Shown: one piece after another, positions 9,611-19,134 of the stretch | Position numbering within the stretch: position 1 is the first letter of the stretch | How the letters are laid out: every line of letters starts with the position of its first letter | NCBI GenBank assembly: GCA_019752635.1 | Contig: JAIELX010000005.1 | Coordinates: forward strand, 1-64,000 | Reading direction: 5' to 3' | Source of the DNA: Candidatus Obscuribacterales bacterium | Lineage (GTDB): Bacteria; Cyanobacteriota; Vampirovibrionia; Obscuribacterales; Obscuribacteraceae | DNA: 64,000 nucleotides | Position numbers and translations under genes: made by a program | The notes under the pieces: generated by a model | What the model was told of the DNA's origin: nothing | What the model saw: only the letters and a program-made list of their open reading frames with translations | Databases searched by the model: none

Positions 9611-11446
9611 GTGGTTGACGAGCATTATCGCCTTCTTGAGCATATTGGCGATGGTGGTTGCGGTAGCGTTTATAAAGCTACGGAGTTGGGACTGGAGCGC
9701 GTCGTTGCTATCAAAATTTTGCACGCGAATCACTTGATCGACGAAGAGTCACGTATGCGGTTCATGCGAGAGGGCAAAATACTTTCACGTTTGGTGCATC
9801 CTAATCTTCCAATATTCTACAGATTCGGGATCTGGCAAAATACATGGCATTACATTGCGCTTGAATTTTTGGCCGGCCGCTCCATGCGCGAGCTGATGAA
9901 CGAATCCAAACAGTTACCCCCGAATCAGGCTCTCACTCTGGGGGTGCAGATTGCGCGAGCGATGGAAGTGGCTCACGCAAACGATGTAATCCATCGCGAT
10001 CTCAAGCCGGACAATGTCATGCTGGTAGAGCGAGAGGAGGCAGTCGATGTTGTGAAGGTCGTTGACTTTGGACTGGCCAAAATATCTACACAGTCAACTA
10101 CGGGACAGAATCTCACTCGCACTGGCGAGCTGGTGGGCAGTGTTTTCTATATGAGCCCCGAGCAGTGTCGAGGCTTGCCTGCCGATCGCCGCGCCGATAT
10201 CTACGCCCTTGGCTGCACGATGTATGAGGCACTGGCCGGTGTGCCGCCTCTGGATGCGGATAACCCCATCGGTTTGATGCATAAGCACGTGTGCGAGTAT
10301 CCACCGCTTTTATCCGAGCGTCTGACTGAGGCTCCTCCGCTAGTGGTTGCGGCGATCGACTCTGTTCTCTTCAAGGCAATGTCCAAAGATCCCGCTGATC
10401 GGTACGACAGCATGGAAGCCTTTGCCGACGACATGGAGAAAATTCTTGCCGGCCGGACCGCGGAGATAGTGGCCGGACCGGCGATTTTGCTCAATGCCGC
10501 TGCTCCTGGCGTCGACTCTCGCCGGCGGGCGGTGTTTATTCTTGCAGTGCTTGGAATGATCTTTGTTGGTGCAGCATGCTTCTTTTCCTTGAGGCCGCCT
10601 CCACCTGCGCTCCCGATTGACAGTGCACCGGCGAAAGCTTTGGCGCAGGAACAGCAGTTTCTTGCGGACATCGGCCGCTTGCACAAGCGACTAACTACGA
10701 GTTCTTCGAGCGAGCGATCAGGTTTGGCACAGTTGGAATTCAACAAGTTAAACGGTCTTGCAGACTTCTACCGGCAGCAGAATCGATTGGATGATGCGGA
10801 GACAACGCTAAAGAGTGAATTGCTCCTTACTCCTCACCTGCTCGAGCGCGAGACTAGCGAGGTCCGCATCTACAGCCGGCTGGGGGAAGTCTATAGCCAA
10901 AAGATTCGCATGATCACGGACCCGGCGGAACGCAGCAAGTGTGTGAAAACAACGGGTGAGTTTTTCAGTAAGACAAGACTCAAGATTCGTCGGGCTGGGC
11001 ATCCTGAAAGTTTTTGCGGATTTTTGCTCCAATATGCCATGTTCTTGACGATTGCGGGTGACTTAGAAACGTTGAACGATGTTTTTACCGAAGCTCTCGG
11101 TGCAGCCAAGCAACAACAGTCGGTTCTGGGGAGTAGAGGCGAAAGTTTCAGTCAGTTTGCCTCCGAGCTGGAAGCGAAGGCCAGACCTGCCAATAGACAC
11201 GAGGCTCTCATGCTCTGCGACATCTTCCTCGATATCTGCGACCACCAGATCAACAGCTTTGATCGGGAGTTTAATTGGTCCGGTCCAACTTTCCGGGCCA
11301 AGCGAGCCTTACTCCCGCTCGGCGCGGCTGAGCGAATGCTTATGCTGGCGTTCCCTGAAAAACCTTCCGACCGGAGTCTGAAAGACGCCTACCGGCAGAG
11401 GAAGGAAAGGCTGGACAAGTTTCGCCAAATGACAACGCCAACATAA
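9611..11446 (+). CDS. Second membrane-anchored Ser/Thr protein kinase
   Basis: Paralogue of the preceding kinase. The kinase domain (about 5-270) has GDGGCGSVYKA, the VAIK lysine (K35), HRDLKPDN (D130), DFG (D152) and GSVFYMSPEQ. A membrane helix lies near 300-322, and a TPR-like helical tail of about 280 residues follows. The GTG at 9611 gives the coordinates used, but its start is doubtful. The frame is open upstream, the only strong ribosome binding site (AGGAGG, 9573-9578) is 32 nt away, and it lies 8 nt before an in-frame CTG at 9587 that overlaps the upstream TGA stop. A CTG start would add eight residues. Confidence 0.9.
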   Translation: MVDEHYRLLEHIGDGGCGSVYKATELGLERVVAIKILHANHLIDEESRMRFMREGKILSRLVHPNLPIFYRFGIWQNTWHYIALEFLAGRSMRELMNESKQLPPNQALTLGVQIARAMEVAHANDVIHRDLKPDNVMLVEREEAVDVVKVVDFGLAKISTQSTTGQNLTRTGELVGSVFYMSPEQCRGLPADRRADIYALGCTMYEALAGVPPLDADNPIGLMHKHVCEYPPLLSERLTEAPPLVVAAIDSVLFKAMSKDPADRYDSMEAFADDMEKILAGRTAEIVAGPAILLNAAAPGVDSRRRAVFILAVLGMIFVGAACFFSLRPPPPALPIDSAPAKALAQEQQFLADIGRLHKRLTTSSSSERSGLAQLEFNKLNGLADFYRQQNRLDDAETTLKSELLLTPHLLERETSEVRIYSRLGEVYSQKIRMITDPAERSKCVKTTGEFFSKTRLKIRRAGHPESFCGFLLQYAMFLTIAGDLETLNDVFTEALGAAKQQQSVLGSRGESFSQFASELEAKARPANRHEALMLCDIFLDICDHQINSFDREFNWSGPTFRAKRALLPLGAAERMLMLAFPEKPSDRSLKDAYRQRKERLDKFRQMTTPT

Positions 11447-11614
11447 AATCAAACTGCTTGACTCGGCATTGCCTTCTATTTGCTTTAAATGAGTACCCTT
11501 TGTGGTTAAATTGCGTTTTGTCAGTCTTGGCTAAGACCGAGCCGTTCGTTTGCTCGTGATGAACCGAGAGAGCGCCAATGCAACCGCTAGCAACGACCTG
11601 AAGCGACGGAAAAT

Positions 11615-13015
11615 ATGCCAACGAACGTCACCGATGAACCGCTCTGTGAGTCCGAGCTGGATACCTCCGGACTCGGAGGGCATCCCGCCGGTCTCACCAC
11701 TTTGTTTTTCACTGAGTTGTGGGAACGATTTAGCTACTACGGAATGAGAGCAATACTAATGCTCTACATGGTGGCGCCGAAGGCCGAAGGTGGTCTCGGG
11801 TTTGACATTAAGTATGCTGCCACTATATACGGTGCTTACACAATGCTTGTCTACATGGCTTCGATTCCCGGCGGCATCGTAGCTGACAGGATCCTGGGCG
11901 GCAGGCTTGCTGTTCTGGTCGGCGGCATTATCATAGCGCTCGGCCACTTTACGTTGGTCTTTCCGGCGCTGCCGTTTTTCTTCGGTGGGCTTGGGTTAAT
12001 AGTTCTGGGCACAGGCTTGTTGAAGCCGAACATCAGCAGCATGTTGGGCAGTCTCTATGCAGCGAATGACCATCGCCGTGATGCCGGTTTCTCAATCTTC
12101 TACATGGGTATCAATATCGGCGCTGCATTGTCGCCGTTGGTGTGCGGCTACCTGGCGCAAGGCGTAGATTTCAAAGCATGGCTGGGATCTGTAGGGCTGG
12201 AACCAACCAGCAGTTGGCATTGGGGCTTCGGTGCTGCGGGCGTCGGGATGTCGCTTGGTCTGGCACATTACTTGTTCCAGATAAAACGACTCGGTAACGC
12301 CGGTATGAGACCTGAGAAAAAATTGCCGGAAGCGACAGCCGCAGTTAAAGAAAAGGCGCCACCACTTACGGTGGCGGAGTGGAAGCGCCTTGGCGCGGTC
12401 GGGATACTATTTGTCTTTACTATGCTTTTCTGGGCTATCTATGAGCAAGGGGGTTCCAGCCTTAGTTTGTTTGCTGATAAGCTCACTGACTGCACTTTGT
12501 TCGGAAAGGAGTTTCCTTCAAGTTGGTTCCAATCTTTGCAAGCAATCTTCGTAATTGTTCTTGCGCCTGCTTTTTCGTGGCTCTGGATCCGGTTGGGCGA
12601 GCGCGAGCCGTCTAGCCCCGCCAAATTCGCCTATGGGTTGTTGTTCCTTGGCGCCGGTATTGCATTAATGGTGCCGGCGTCGTTGGCCGCGGCGGGGGGA
12701 AAAGTCAGCCCTCTCTGGCTCACCGCCTGTTATTTTCTACAAGTTACCGGTGAGTTGTGTCTCAGCCCGGTCGGGCTAAGCACCGTGACAAAACTGGCTC
12801 CGCTACGCATGGTCGGGATGATTATGGGAATCTGGTTCCTGGCTGCGTCCCTGGGCAACATGCTGGCAGGCTATCTTGGCGGCTTCTTCGACGAAGCCAA
12901 CCTGAGCTCTCTGTCCACTTTGTACGGCGGAATGGGTGCCGCCGCTGTAATTGCGACGGTGATCCTGGTTTGCCTTACACCAACAGTGCGAAAGCTGATG
13001 GGCGGCATCCACTAG
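11615..13015 (+). CDS. Proton-dependent oligopeptide (POT/PTR) transporter
   Basis: Major facilitator superfamily peptide:proton symporter that imports di- and tripeptides. The diagnostic POT motif ExxERFxYYG is present as ELWERFSYYG (E34, E37, R38) at the start of helix 1, where these residues couple proton and peptide binding. About twelve to fourteen hydrophobic segments fill the 466 aa. GTGLLKPNISSMLG and GINIGAALSPLVCGYLA match the conserved POT region. The ATG at 11615 is preceded only by a weak GACGGA site. It stands alone between the kinases and the TPR lipoprotein. Confidence 0.93.
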   Translation: MPTNVTDEPLCESELDTSGLGGHPAGLTTLFFTELWERFSYYGMRAILMLYMVAPKAEGGLGFDIKYAATIYGAYTMLVYMASIPGGIVADRILGGRLAVLVGGIIIALGHFTLVFPALPFFFGGLGLIVLGTGLLKPNISSMLGSLYAANDHRRDAGFSIFYMGINIGAALSPLVCGYLAQGVDFKAWLGSVGLEPTSSWHWGFGAAGVGMSLGLAHYLFQIKRLGNAGMRPEKKLPEATAAVKEKAPPLTVAEWKRLGAVGILFVFTMLFWAIYEQGGSSLSLFADKLTDCTLFGKEFPSSWFQSLQAIFVIVLAPAFSWLWIRLGEREPSSPAKFAYGLLFLGAGIALMVPASLAAAGGKVSPLWLTACYFLQVTGELCLSPVGLSTVTKLAPLRMVGMIMGIWFLAASLGNMLAGYLGGFFDEANLSSLSTLYGGMGAAAVIATVILVCLTPTVRKLMGGIH

Positions 13016-13195
13016 GATAAGGGACGCAAAAGCGAAGCCACGCTTCCCGTCGGCAATCATACCCACACACTACGAATGATTGCTGTGTTCCGCGTGGCAC
13101 ACTAGTATCTACACCGCGCCCGAAACTTCTGGACAGATTCCGGGTATTGATTTTAGTCACAACTTTGCCAGGCTTGTGCTTGATAATGGACGTGG

Positions 13196-13933
13196 ATGTC
13201 CGCACGGGGAGAGGTGGCTTTGTTCACCAGTATTCGTCTTACTACCCTTTTTGTTCTCGTTCTTACAAGTTCCGTTTGGCTGACTGCTTGCGGTGGTTCT
13301 TCCCTTTGGAGTCGAACGTATGCGCAAGGCCTGGAGCAGTTGCAAATGAAGCACTACGCGGAGGCCGAGAATCTGCTGAAGATAGCTTTGAAGCAAAGTG
13401 AGCACGTGTCGCCGCAGGATAGGGTTATGACTCTTCGGAGTCTCGGACTGGTTTATGCGGGACAGAAGCAGTACGACCGAGCTGCGGAGCAGCTGAGCCG
13501 GGCCTGCGAAACCCTGGTGCAAATCGACGGACCGAAGTCGCTGGCGCTGGCAGAAACTTACGAGGACCTGGGGGCGGTGCAGACGAAAGGGGGGGCGCCG
13601 GCCAAAGCGCTTGCCACATTTCAGAAAGCGTTGGACGTTCATGAGCTGCGCGGAACCTTGGATTCTGAGATTCCCGGCGTTCTTGTCTCTGCTGCGCGAG
13701 CTGCGCGTGGCAGCCATAACCTGCCCCTTGCTCAAAAGTTTTTCGCCAGAGTGATGAACGTAGTCAAAAATCAGTCACCGGAGGGGCGACAGAGATTCAC
13801 CACGGCAATGAAAGAGTATCGCGACCTCCTGAAGCAAGATGTTAAGTCAAACAAGGATGATCTCAAAGTTGTCGACGAGATTCTCAAAGCCCGCAATGCT
13901 GCGGCTGCCAGGGGTACACAATGCGAAAGCTAA
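13196..13933 (+). CDS. TPR lipoprotein
   Basis: An exported lipoprotein with TPR helices. Residues 8-31 form a signal peptide ending in a lipobox (WLTAC, cysteine lipidated). The mature part contains four or more TPR-like helix pairs (YAQGLEQLQMKHYAEAENLL, LGLVYAGQKQYDRAAEQL, YEDLGAVQTKGGAPAKALAT). Such proteins scaffold complexes at the inner face of the outer membrane or the outer face of the inner membrane. Alternative GTG/TTG starts a few codons downstream are possible. Its 3' end overlaps the next gene by 13 nt, which implies translational coupling. Confidence 0.75.
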   Translation: MSARGEVALFTSIRLTTLFVLVLTSSVWLTACGGSSLWSRTYAQGLEQLQMKHYAEAENLLKIALKQSEHVSPQDRVMTLRSLGLVYAGQKQYDRAAEQLSRACETLVQIDGPKSLALAETYEDLGAVQTKGGAPAKALATFQKALDVHELRGTLDSEIPGVLVSAARAARGSHNLPLAQKFFARVMNVVKNQSPEGRQRFTTAMKEYRDLLKQDVKSNKDDLKVVDEILKARNAAAARGTQCES

Positions 13934-15168
13934 GCGACAATAGTGCTGTGCGTCAGCAAGTTATGGACGCGATCATGCAGTGCGATGATAGCGTTAGTGT
14001 TGCCAACGTTGTATCGATCACGGGCTTACCGACGCTGGAAGCTACTCTGATTCTGAACCGGCTTGCCTGGGAAAAGGGCGGTCATTTAAGGGTAACCGAG
14101 AATGGCGGCATTCTCTATCATTTTGACGCCGCCTGCAGCGACAAGACTGCTCTGGGGCGCTTCGCCGAGACCTGTCACCGTGTTTGCACTGTTCTGACCG
14201 GAATGGTGATGCACCTCTTTCGCCTGTCCTTCGGCCTGATGCTGGTTCTTTCCTTGACGATTACACAGATAATAACCTCAGGAGGTCTGGCGGTTCTTGG
14301 TGCAATGACGGGAGTGAGCGGTTCATCTGCTTCCAGTCGTTTCAATCTTCTGGCGTTGTTGCGAGGTCTTGTCAGTTCCTACGGGTCGAAATCGAAAAGA
14401 CTGAAAGCCGTAACGGGATTTGAGTTGTTTCTGGAGTCTTGTTTTTTCTTCGTTTTTGGTCCGGGAGATCCTAATACCGCTGTCGATGAACTGAACTGGA
14501 AGTTTCTCGCTCACAAAATTGCTTCGTGCCAGGGCATTGTCGGCGAGGATGAGCTTGCTCCATTTTTGATGAATCGGGGTGGGCGGAAAAGGGCCAACGA
14601 AATTCTGGAGATAGTGGTTCACTTCGACGGCATTCCCGAATGCTCCGATCAGGGGCAAATCATTTTTCGTTTTCCGTCATTGCAGGGCACGGCTGATTCA
14701 TTCAAAGGTGAAGCGCCGCTTGGTCTGGAAGAAGCACTCTGGCAGTTCTCCGGGCTCGGAGTCACTCGTACGTTACCCGTGGCTGGAATGGTCTACGGCA
14801 ATTTCGCCTTAATAAGCGGTTTGAATTATCTGCTGCAGTTCTTGCCATGGTTCGGCTCACTGCCTGTCATTTTGGTGACGGCTTCGGCGTTCTGGTTCTA
14901 CGCCGGGGTGATAGCAATGTTTCCGCCTTGCAGGTTCTTTCTCAATTTTGCGCGCAATCGACCGGTCAAAGCGCGCAACGCCTCGCGGATGGCTGCTGCC
15001 CGTTTGCTGATGGAGCCGGATGCCGCTATGGCTGCTCGGTTGAACGAACTCAAGGAACTGCGCCGAAATGCGCCATCGAGTTCTGTGCGAGTCATTTACG
15101 ACACGAACAAGAGTTACCTGGAGCAGTCCGACCGCAGTTGGAACCCGGAGCGTGGCTTCGCTGTGTAA
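13921..15168 (+). CDS. Membrane protein with N-terminal winged-helix-like domain
   Basis: A 415-aa protein starting inside the end of the TPR lipoprotein gene. Residues 10-70 look like a winged-helix domain (VANVVSITGLPTLEATLILN, then LRVTENGGILYHF). A hydrophobic region lies near 95-135 and two more membrane helices near 285-335. The middle holds FGPGDPN followed by a second winged-helix-like stretch (VGEDELAPFLMNRGG). I recall a conserved cyanobacterial membrane family with the same order and a GDPN motif, but I cannot name it or its function. The histidine kinase pair follows 190 nt downstream. Confidence 0.6.
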   Translation: MRKLSDNSAVRQQVMDAIMQCDDSVSVANVVSITGLPTLEATLILNRLAWEKGGHLRVTENGGILYHFDAACSDKTALGRFAETCHRVCTVLTGMVMHLFRLSFGLMLVLSLTITQIITSGGLAVLGAMTGVSGSSASSRFNLLALLRGLVSSYGSKSKRLKAVTGFELFLESCFFFVFGPGDPNTAVDELNWKFLAHKIASCQGIVGEDELAPFLMNRGGRKRANEILEIVVHFDGIPECSDQGQIIFRFPSLQGTADSFKGEAPLGLEEALWQFSGLGVTRTLPVAGMVYGNFALISGLNYLLQFLPWFGSLPVILVTASAFWFYAGVIAMFPPCRFFLNFARNRPVKARNASRMAAARLLMEPDAAMAARLNELKELRRNAPSSSVRVIYDTNKSYLEQSDRSWNPERGFAV

Positions 15169-15355
15169 GGGGCAAAATTCTCTTCAATCGGCGAGCTGTT
15201 AGCGAATCAATGCCTGCTGCAATTTCGATTCGGTACGTCCCGGAAGGGGTTACCGATCCCGCTTCACAATGTCGGGTCGAGTGCGCCGTCGATGTGACGG
15301 CCGGCGGGGCGGGAGGCCCCCTAGCGGGTATATTACGCGCGGGCCGTGTTGGGAT

Positions 15356-16828
15356 ATGAACGTGCGCTTAACGATTGGGGTTAAAGGAATTCTGCTGGTA
15401 GCTGTTCCGCTTGTGTTCGAGCTGCTCTTTGTCGGTCTGTTGTCCTATCTCTTGCATCAATCGGAGGCTGAGACTCAACGACAGCTGCGCTCGAAAACCA
15501 TTGTGGCACAAGCTAATATGCTGATGCGGCGCGCCGCCAGCGTCACCATGTCCGCCGGGGCATACACATTCACCCGCGACCCTGCGTTCAGTGACGAGTA
15601 CGAGAAGATTTTAGTGCAGATAGACTTAGACATCGACGAAATGTCGAAGTTTGCAACTCCTCAGCAGCGCAAGCATCTTAAGCAGATGAAAGTAATCATG
15701 GATGCCCTTGAACGCAGGTTGCAGGCTTACAAGGAAGCGATTCGGAATTCCGACGCTAATGACCTCTTTGCCGTGCTGGGTAACACCAAAGGGCTACAAG
15801 TATCCCGCCAGCTGATTGGTCGCCTCGGTATTGAGATGGACGAATTTCTCAAATATGAAAAGCTCATAGAGCGCGAAAGCCCTGAAACACTGGCGGCGAA
15901 CAAAAGAAACATACAACTGGCTTTGTGGGGAGGTGTCGCCGTAAGTATTTTGGTTGCCGTGTCATTGGCTCGTTTTTTCAGCAGCTCGATATCCTCGCGG
16001 GTTAATCAAATGACCGATAACACCATGAGGTTGGCGCGCGGCGAATCGCTAGCTCCGCCGATGAAAGGCAATGATGAGCTGAGTCATTTGGACACGGTTT
16101 TCCATCAGGTCGTAGCGCATCTTAATGAAGTGAGCCAGGCAAAACAGGAATTGGTAGCTGTTGTGAGTCATGAATTGAGGACGCCGCTTACCTCATTCAG
16201 TGGCTTGCTTTCACTGCTGCAAGCCGGTGCGCTAGGTACTTTGACCGAGCGAGGCGCATCGCGGATTGCGGGCGCCGAGGCGGACTTGCTTCGTGTCATC
16301 AGGCTCATCAATGACTTGCTGGATGTGGAAAAGCTGGAAGCCGGCAAGTTGGAAATGTATATTCGCGAGATTCCTGTCTATAAGGTATTAGAGCGAGCGT
16401 TGCTCTCCGTTCAAGGAATTTCGGAGCTTCGAAAAATCAACATTGAAATTGAGAAGTCGGACGAACACGTTTATGCTGATGAAGATCGATTGGTGCAAGT
16501 TCTGGTCAATTTCCTTTCAAACGCTATCAAGTATTCTAATGATGAAGGTACCATTCGCGTTTCAGTTCACGAATCGGCTGAGCAAGTGGAAGTGCGAGTC
16601 TCAGATAATGGACGCGGAATTCCGCCGGAGTATCAGAAGAGCGTGTTTGAGCGTTATACTCAGGTGGAAAGAGAGGACTCCACCGTGAAAGGTGGCACCG
16701 GTCTCGGTTTGCATGTGTGCAAGAAAATTGTCGAGCAACTGGGTGGTTCAATCGGGGTTGATAGCCAAGTAGGAAAAGGAAGCACGTTCTGGTTCCGTAT
16801 TCGAAGGGCTGTTCCGGCAACGACATAA
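15356..16828 (+). CDS. Sensor histidine kinase (CHASE3-like, HAMP)
   Basis: Two-component sensor of 490 aa. It has a membrane helix at about 9-31, a periplasmic helical domain resembling CHASE3 (about 40-185), a second helix (about 188-208) and a HAMP linker. The HisKA domain carries the phosphoacceptor in VVSHELRTPL, and the HATPase_c domain has NFLSNAIKY, DNGRGIP and GGTGLGL. The ATG at 15356 is preferred to an in-frame one at 15269, because the intervening codons are unlike coding sequence and the membrane helix then begins at once. The response regulator follows 21 nt later and is its obvious partner. Confidence 0.93.
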   Translation: MNVRLTIGVKGILLVAVPLVFELLFVGLLSYLLHQSEAETQRQLRSKTIVAQANMLMRRAASVTMSAGAYTFTRDPAFSDEYEKILVQIDLDIDEMSKFATPQQRKHLKQMKVIMDALERRLQAYKEAIRNSDANDLFAVLGNTKGLQVSRQLIGRLGIEMDEFLKYEKLIERESPETLAANKRNIQLALWGGVAVSILVAVSLARFFSSSISSRVNQMTDNTMRLARGESLAPPMKGNDELSHLDTVFHQVVAHLNEVSQAKQELVAVVSHELRTPLTSFSGLLSLLQAGALGTLTERGASRIAGAEADLLRVIRLINDLLDVEKLEAGKLEMYIREIPVYKVLERALLSVQGISELRKINIEIEKSDEHVYADEDRLVQVLVNFLSNAIKYSNDEGTIRVSVHESAEQVEVRVSDNGRGIPPEYQKSVFERYTQVEREDSTVKGGTGLGLHVCKKIVEQLGGSIGVDSQVGKGSTFWFRIRRAVPATT

Positions 16829-16849
16829 GTGGTGGTTGGGTGAGGGGCG

Positions 16850-17527
16850 ATGACAAGAATTCTGCTGGTGGAAGATGATGACAACTTGCGGGTCACTGTT
16901 GACGAGTGGCTCACATTTGAAGAATTCACTGTAGAGTCTGCGGCTAACGGCTTGGACGGATACGAACTTTTTCTCAAGAGTCCGTTCGACTTAATCATTC
17001 TCGATTGTGAAATGCCGGGATTGGATGGCATTGATCTTTGTCAGCGCATTCGAGCGCGTAAGGCCGAGGTTCCCGTTATCTTCCTTACGGGAAAGAGTGA
17101 TCTGGCCGACAAGGAACTTGGATTTGGTGCTGGTGCAAATGACTATTTGACCAAGCCATTTCATATGAAAGAGTTATCCCTGCGGGTGAAAGCGCTGCTC
17201 AGAAAGCCGGCTGTGGTTGAGCCTTCAGTTCTCAAAGTCGGGCGTCTTGTATTGAATCCTGCAACCCATCAAGCCACCTGCGATGGTGCGGCCTTACATT
17301 TGACAAAGATTGAATTCGGGTTATTGGAAGAATTGATGCGCAACCCTGGCAAGTTGTACACATCTGCCAGCCTGCTTGAAAAGTTTTGGGTGAATGCTGC
17401 AGAGCGCTCCCCCGAAAGCTTGCGAACTTGCCTGAAAAAGCTTCGCGAAAAAATCGACGTTGAGGGGCAACCGTCGTTGATCAAGAATATTCACGGAGTT
17501 GGCTACAAGTTGGAAGCTTCCGATTAA
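16850..17527 (+). CDS. OmpR-family response regulator
   Basis: Receiver domain (1-115) with the acidic pair EDD, phosphoacceptor D52 in LILDCEMPG, conserved T in FLTGKSD and K in YLTKPF. A C-terminal winged-helix DNA-binding domain follows (about 125-225, ending HGVGYKLE). At 225 aa it has the standard OmpR/PhoB length. A GAGGGG ribosome binding site precedes the ATG. It is cotranscribed with the histidine kinase directly upstream; target genes are unknown. Confidence 0.94.
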   Translation: MTRILLVEDDDNLRVTVDEWLTFEEFTVESAANGLDGYELFLKSPFDLIILDCEMPGLDGIDLCQRIRARKAEVPVIFLTGKSDLADKELGFGAGANDYLTKPFHMKELSLRVKALLRKPAVVEPSVLKVGRLVLNPATHQATCDGAALHLTKIEFGLLEELMRNPGKLYTSASLLEKFWVNAAERSPESLRTCLKKLREKIDVEGQPSLIKNIHGVGYKLEASD

Positions 17528-17590
17528 CGTGGCACCGAATCTCTTATTTCTCGTTCTGTAAGTCCGAGTCGGCCGGTGATCGGTTAGGCG

Positions 17591-18979
17591 CTACAGCCGG
17601 TCTTGCCCAGCTGGAGGTTTCAAAATCGAAGAGAGAAACTCAAGATATTTGGGATTCTCACTTTCGAAAATTTCCGTGCCACCACTTATATATGCGCGAG
17701 CGAGTTCGTCGCCTGCTCTGGCCATGTCGCCAAGCTCGAATTCGCACTGTCCCAGTCGCAAGTGAGAGAAGGGGTTTCCGAGGGCTCCAGGCAAATTCAT
17801 GCCGGTGCTGAGGTTATCTCGACCAGCTTCAAAGTCTTCATTCAAATAGTTTATGTCGCCAATCAGCGTGATGATCCATGTTGCCGTGAGGTGCTCATCT
17901 TTCGGTTCATGGACCAGGTCAAATGCCGTCCAGAGCTTTTCCAATGCAGGTGGATAGTTTCCCTTCGCACTGAGTCTATTTGCCTCAATGCACAATTTTC
18001 TGATGCGATTAGAGAGCGCTTCAGGAAACTCTTCCAGGGCAAGGTCCAGTCTTATTGAGGCATCGTTCCATTTCGATTTCTGTGCACGGGCGAGTTCCGA
18101 GCGATTGGACAGCAGAAACTCCAGATATTTTGGATCATCATTTTCGAATAATATCGTTCCCGCTGCTATGCAGGCGATGGATAGCTCTTCCGTCGCTTGT
18201 TCATGATCGCCACACTCATAAAAGCATTGCCCGAGGCGAAGCAGGAGAAACGGTGCGTCACTCTGGTCCGCTAGCTCCAGTGCTCTGGAAAGATCCTTTA
18301 TTGCTTCCTGAAAATGGCCGAGATGGAATTTAGCATTTCCCAATGAAGTTAAAATGCTGGAGGCTGCCGTGCATTCTTCTTCCGGTTCGGGCAACAAGTC
18401 CCATGCTGCTTTATAGGTCTCCAGCGCTTTCTCGAATCGATCATTCTCGAGGTGGTCATCACCGATAAGACTCAGTTGACGAACCTTGTAGTCGAGCGCC
18501 TGTTCCTCGGTTGCGGACGTGACGTCGACAACCAGGATCACTCCTTTATTCTCAGCCAGAGATTGTTTGCTGAACGCAGAAAGTTGCGAGAGCATGTTCA
18601 CAAGCGCCTTTGAGTTCCAGCTTTCGAACTCGGGTAGGGGCATTTCCGTGCACTGTTTCGCAAGTTCGATCAAGTCTGGCTTGGTCAGCTTGTCCATTAA
18701 CTGCAGAAGGTCCGGCGGTACCAGAAACAGCCAGGGACCGTCCTGCGCGTTTGCTGTTAATCGTTGTTCTGCGATGAAGTCGGGATCGTATGCTCGATCC
18801 GCAAGAAAAGTGTACAACCACGAAAGCATGGCATCGTCTACATTGCGCAATTCCAGAAGTTTGTATTTGCCGGACAACGCTGCCGGCGGGGTGCTGCTAA
18901 TTTCCTTTGCTTCATCACTGTTGGCGATGATGAAAGTGGTGGAGACAAACGTTTTGTGATTACTCTTCAGCATGGACAT
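17591..18979 (-). CDS. TPR protein with an internal duplication
   Basis: A soluble 462-aa protein. Residues 1-165 are an unrecognised helical domain. From about 165 there are two tandem blocks of TPRs, each ending in nearly the same sequence (ILFENDDPKYLEFLLS and EIFESENPKYLEFLSS), showing an internal duplication of about 150 residues. The ending resembles a TPR subgroup that occurs in predicted immunity or chaperone-like proteins, but this is weak. It stands alone, convergent with the response regulator with a 63-nt gap. Function unknown; probably a protein-interaction scaffold. Confidence 0.65.
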   Translation of the reverse strand: MSMLKSNHKTFVSTTFIIANSDEAKEISSTPPAALSGKYKLLELRNVDDAMLSWLYTFLADRAYDPDFIAEQRLTANAQDGPWLFLVPPDLLQLMDKLTKPDLIELAKQCTEMPLPEFESWNSKALVNMLSQLSAFSKQSLAENKGVILVVDVTSATEEQALDYKVRQLSLIGDDHLENDRFEKALETYKAAWDLLPEPEEECTAASSILTSLGNAKFHLGHFQEAIKDLSRALELADQSDAPFLLLRLGQCFYECGDHEQATEELSIACIAAGTILFENDDPKYLEFLLSNRSELARAQKSKWNDASIRLDLALEEFPEALSNRIRKLCIEANRLSAKGNYPPALEKLWTAFDLVHEPKDEHLTATWIITLIGDINYLNEDFEAGRDNLSTGMNLPGALGNPFSHLRLGQCEFELGDMARAGDELARAYISGGTEIFESENPKYLEFLSSILKPPAGQDRL

Positions 18980-19134
18980 TCTCTTCTCTGTATTTGAAGC
19001 GCTGCTCTCGCTCGTTTATGTGGACGGGATCTTCGGCTGCGTTGACACGTAGGATGCCTACACATTTTACGTCCTTTGCGCCGATCTGATGCTATCCTCT
19101 TGTCTTTGACATGCACCCGGGGGACAGATTCCAT

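Noticed and set aside
15269..15355. Longer start for the first histidine kinase
   Set aside because: The added residues are Arg/Gly-rich and unlike a signal or sensor; the membrane helix begins right after the ATG at 15356.
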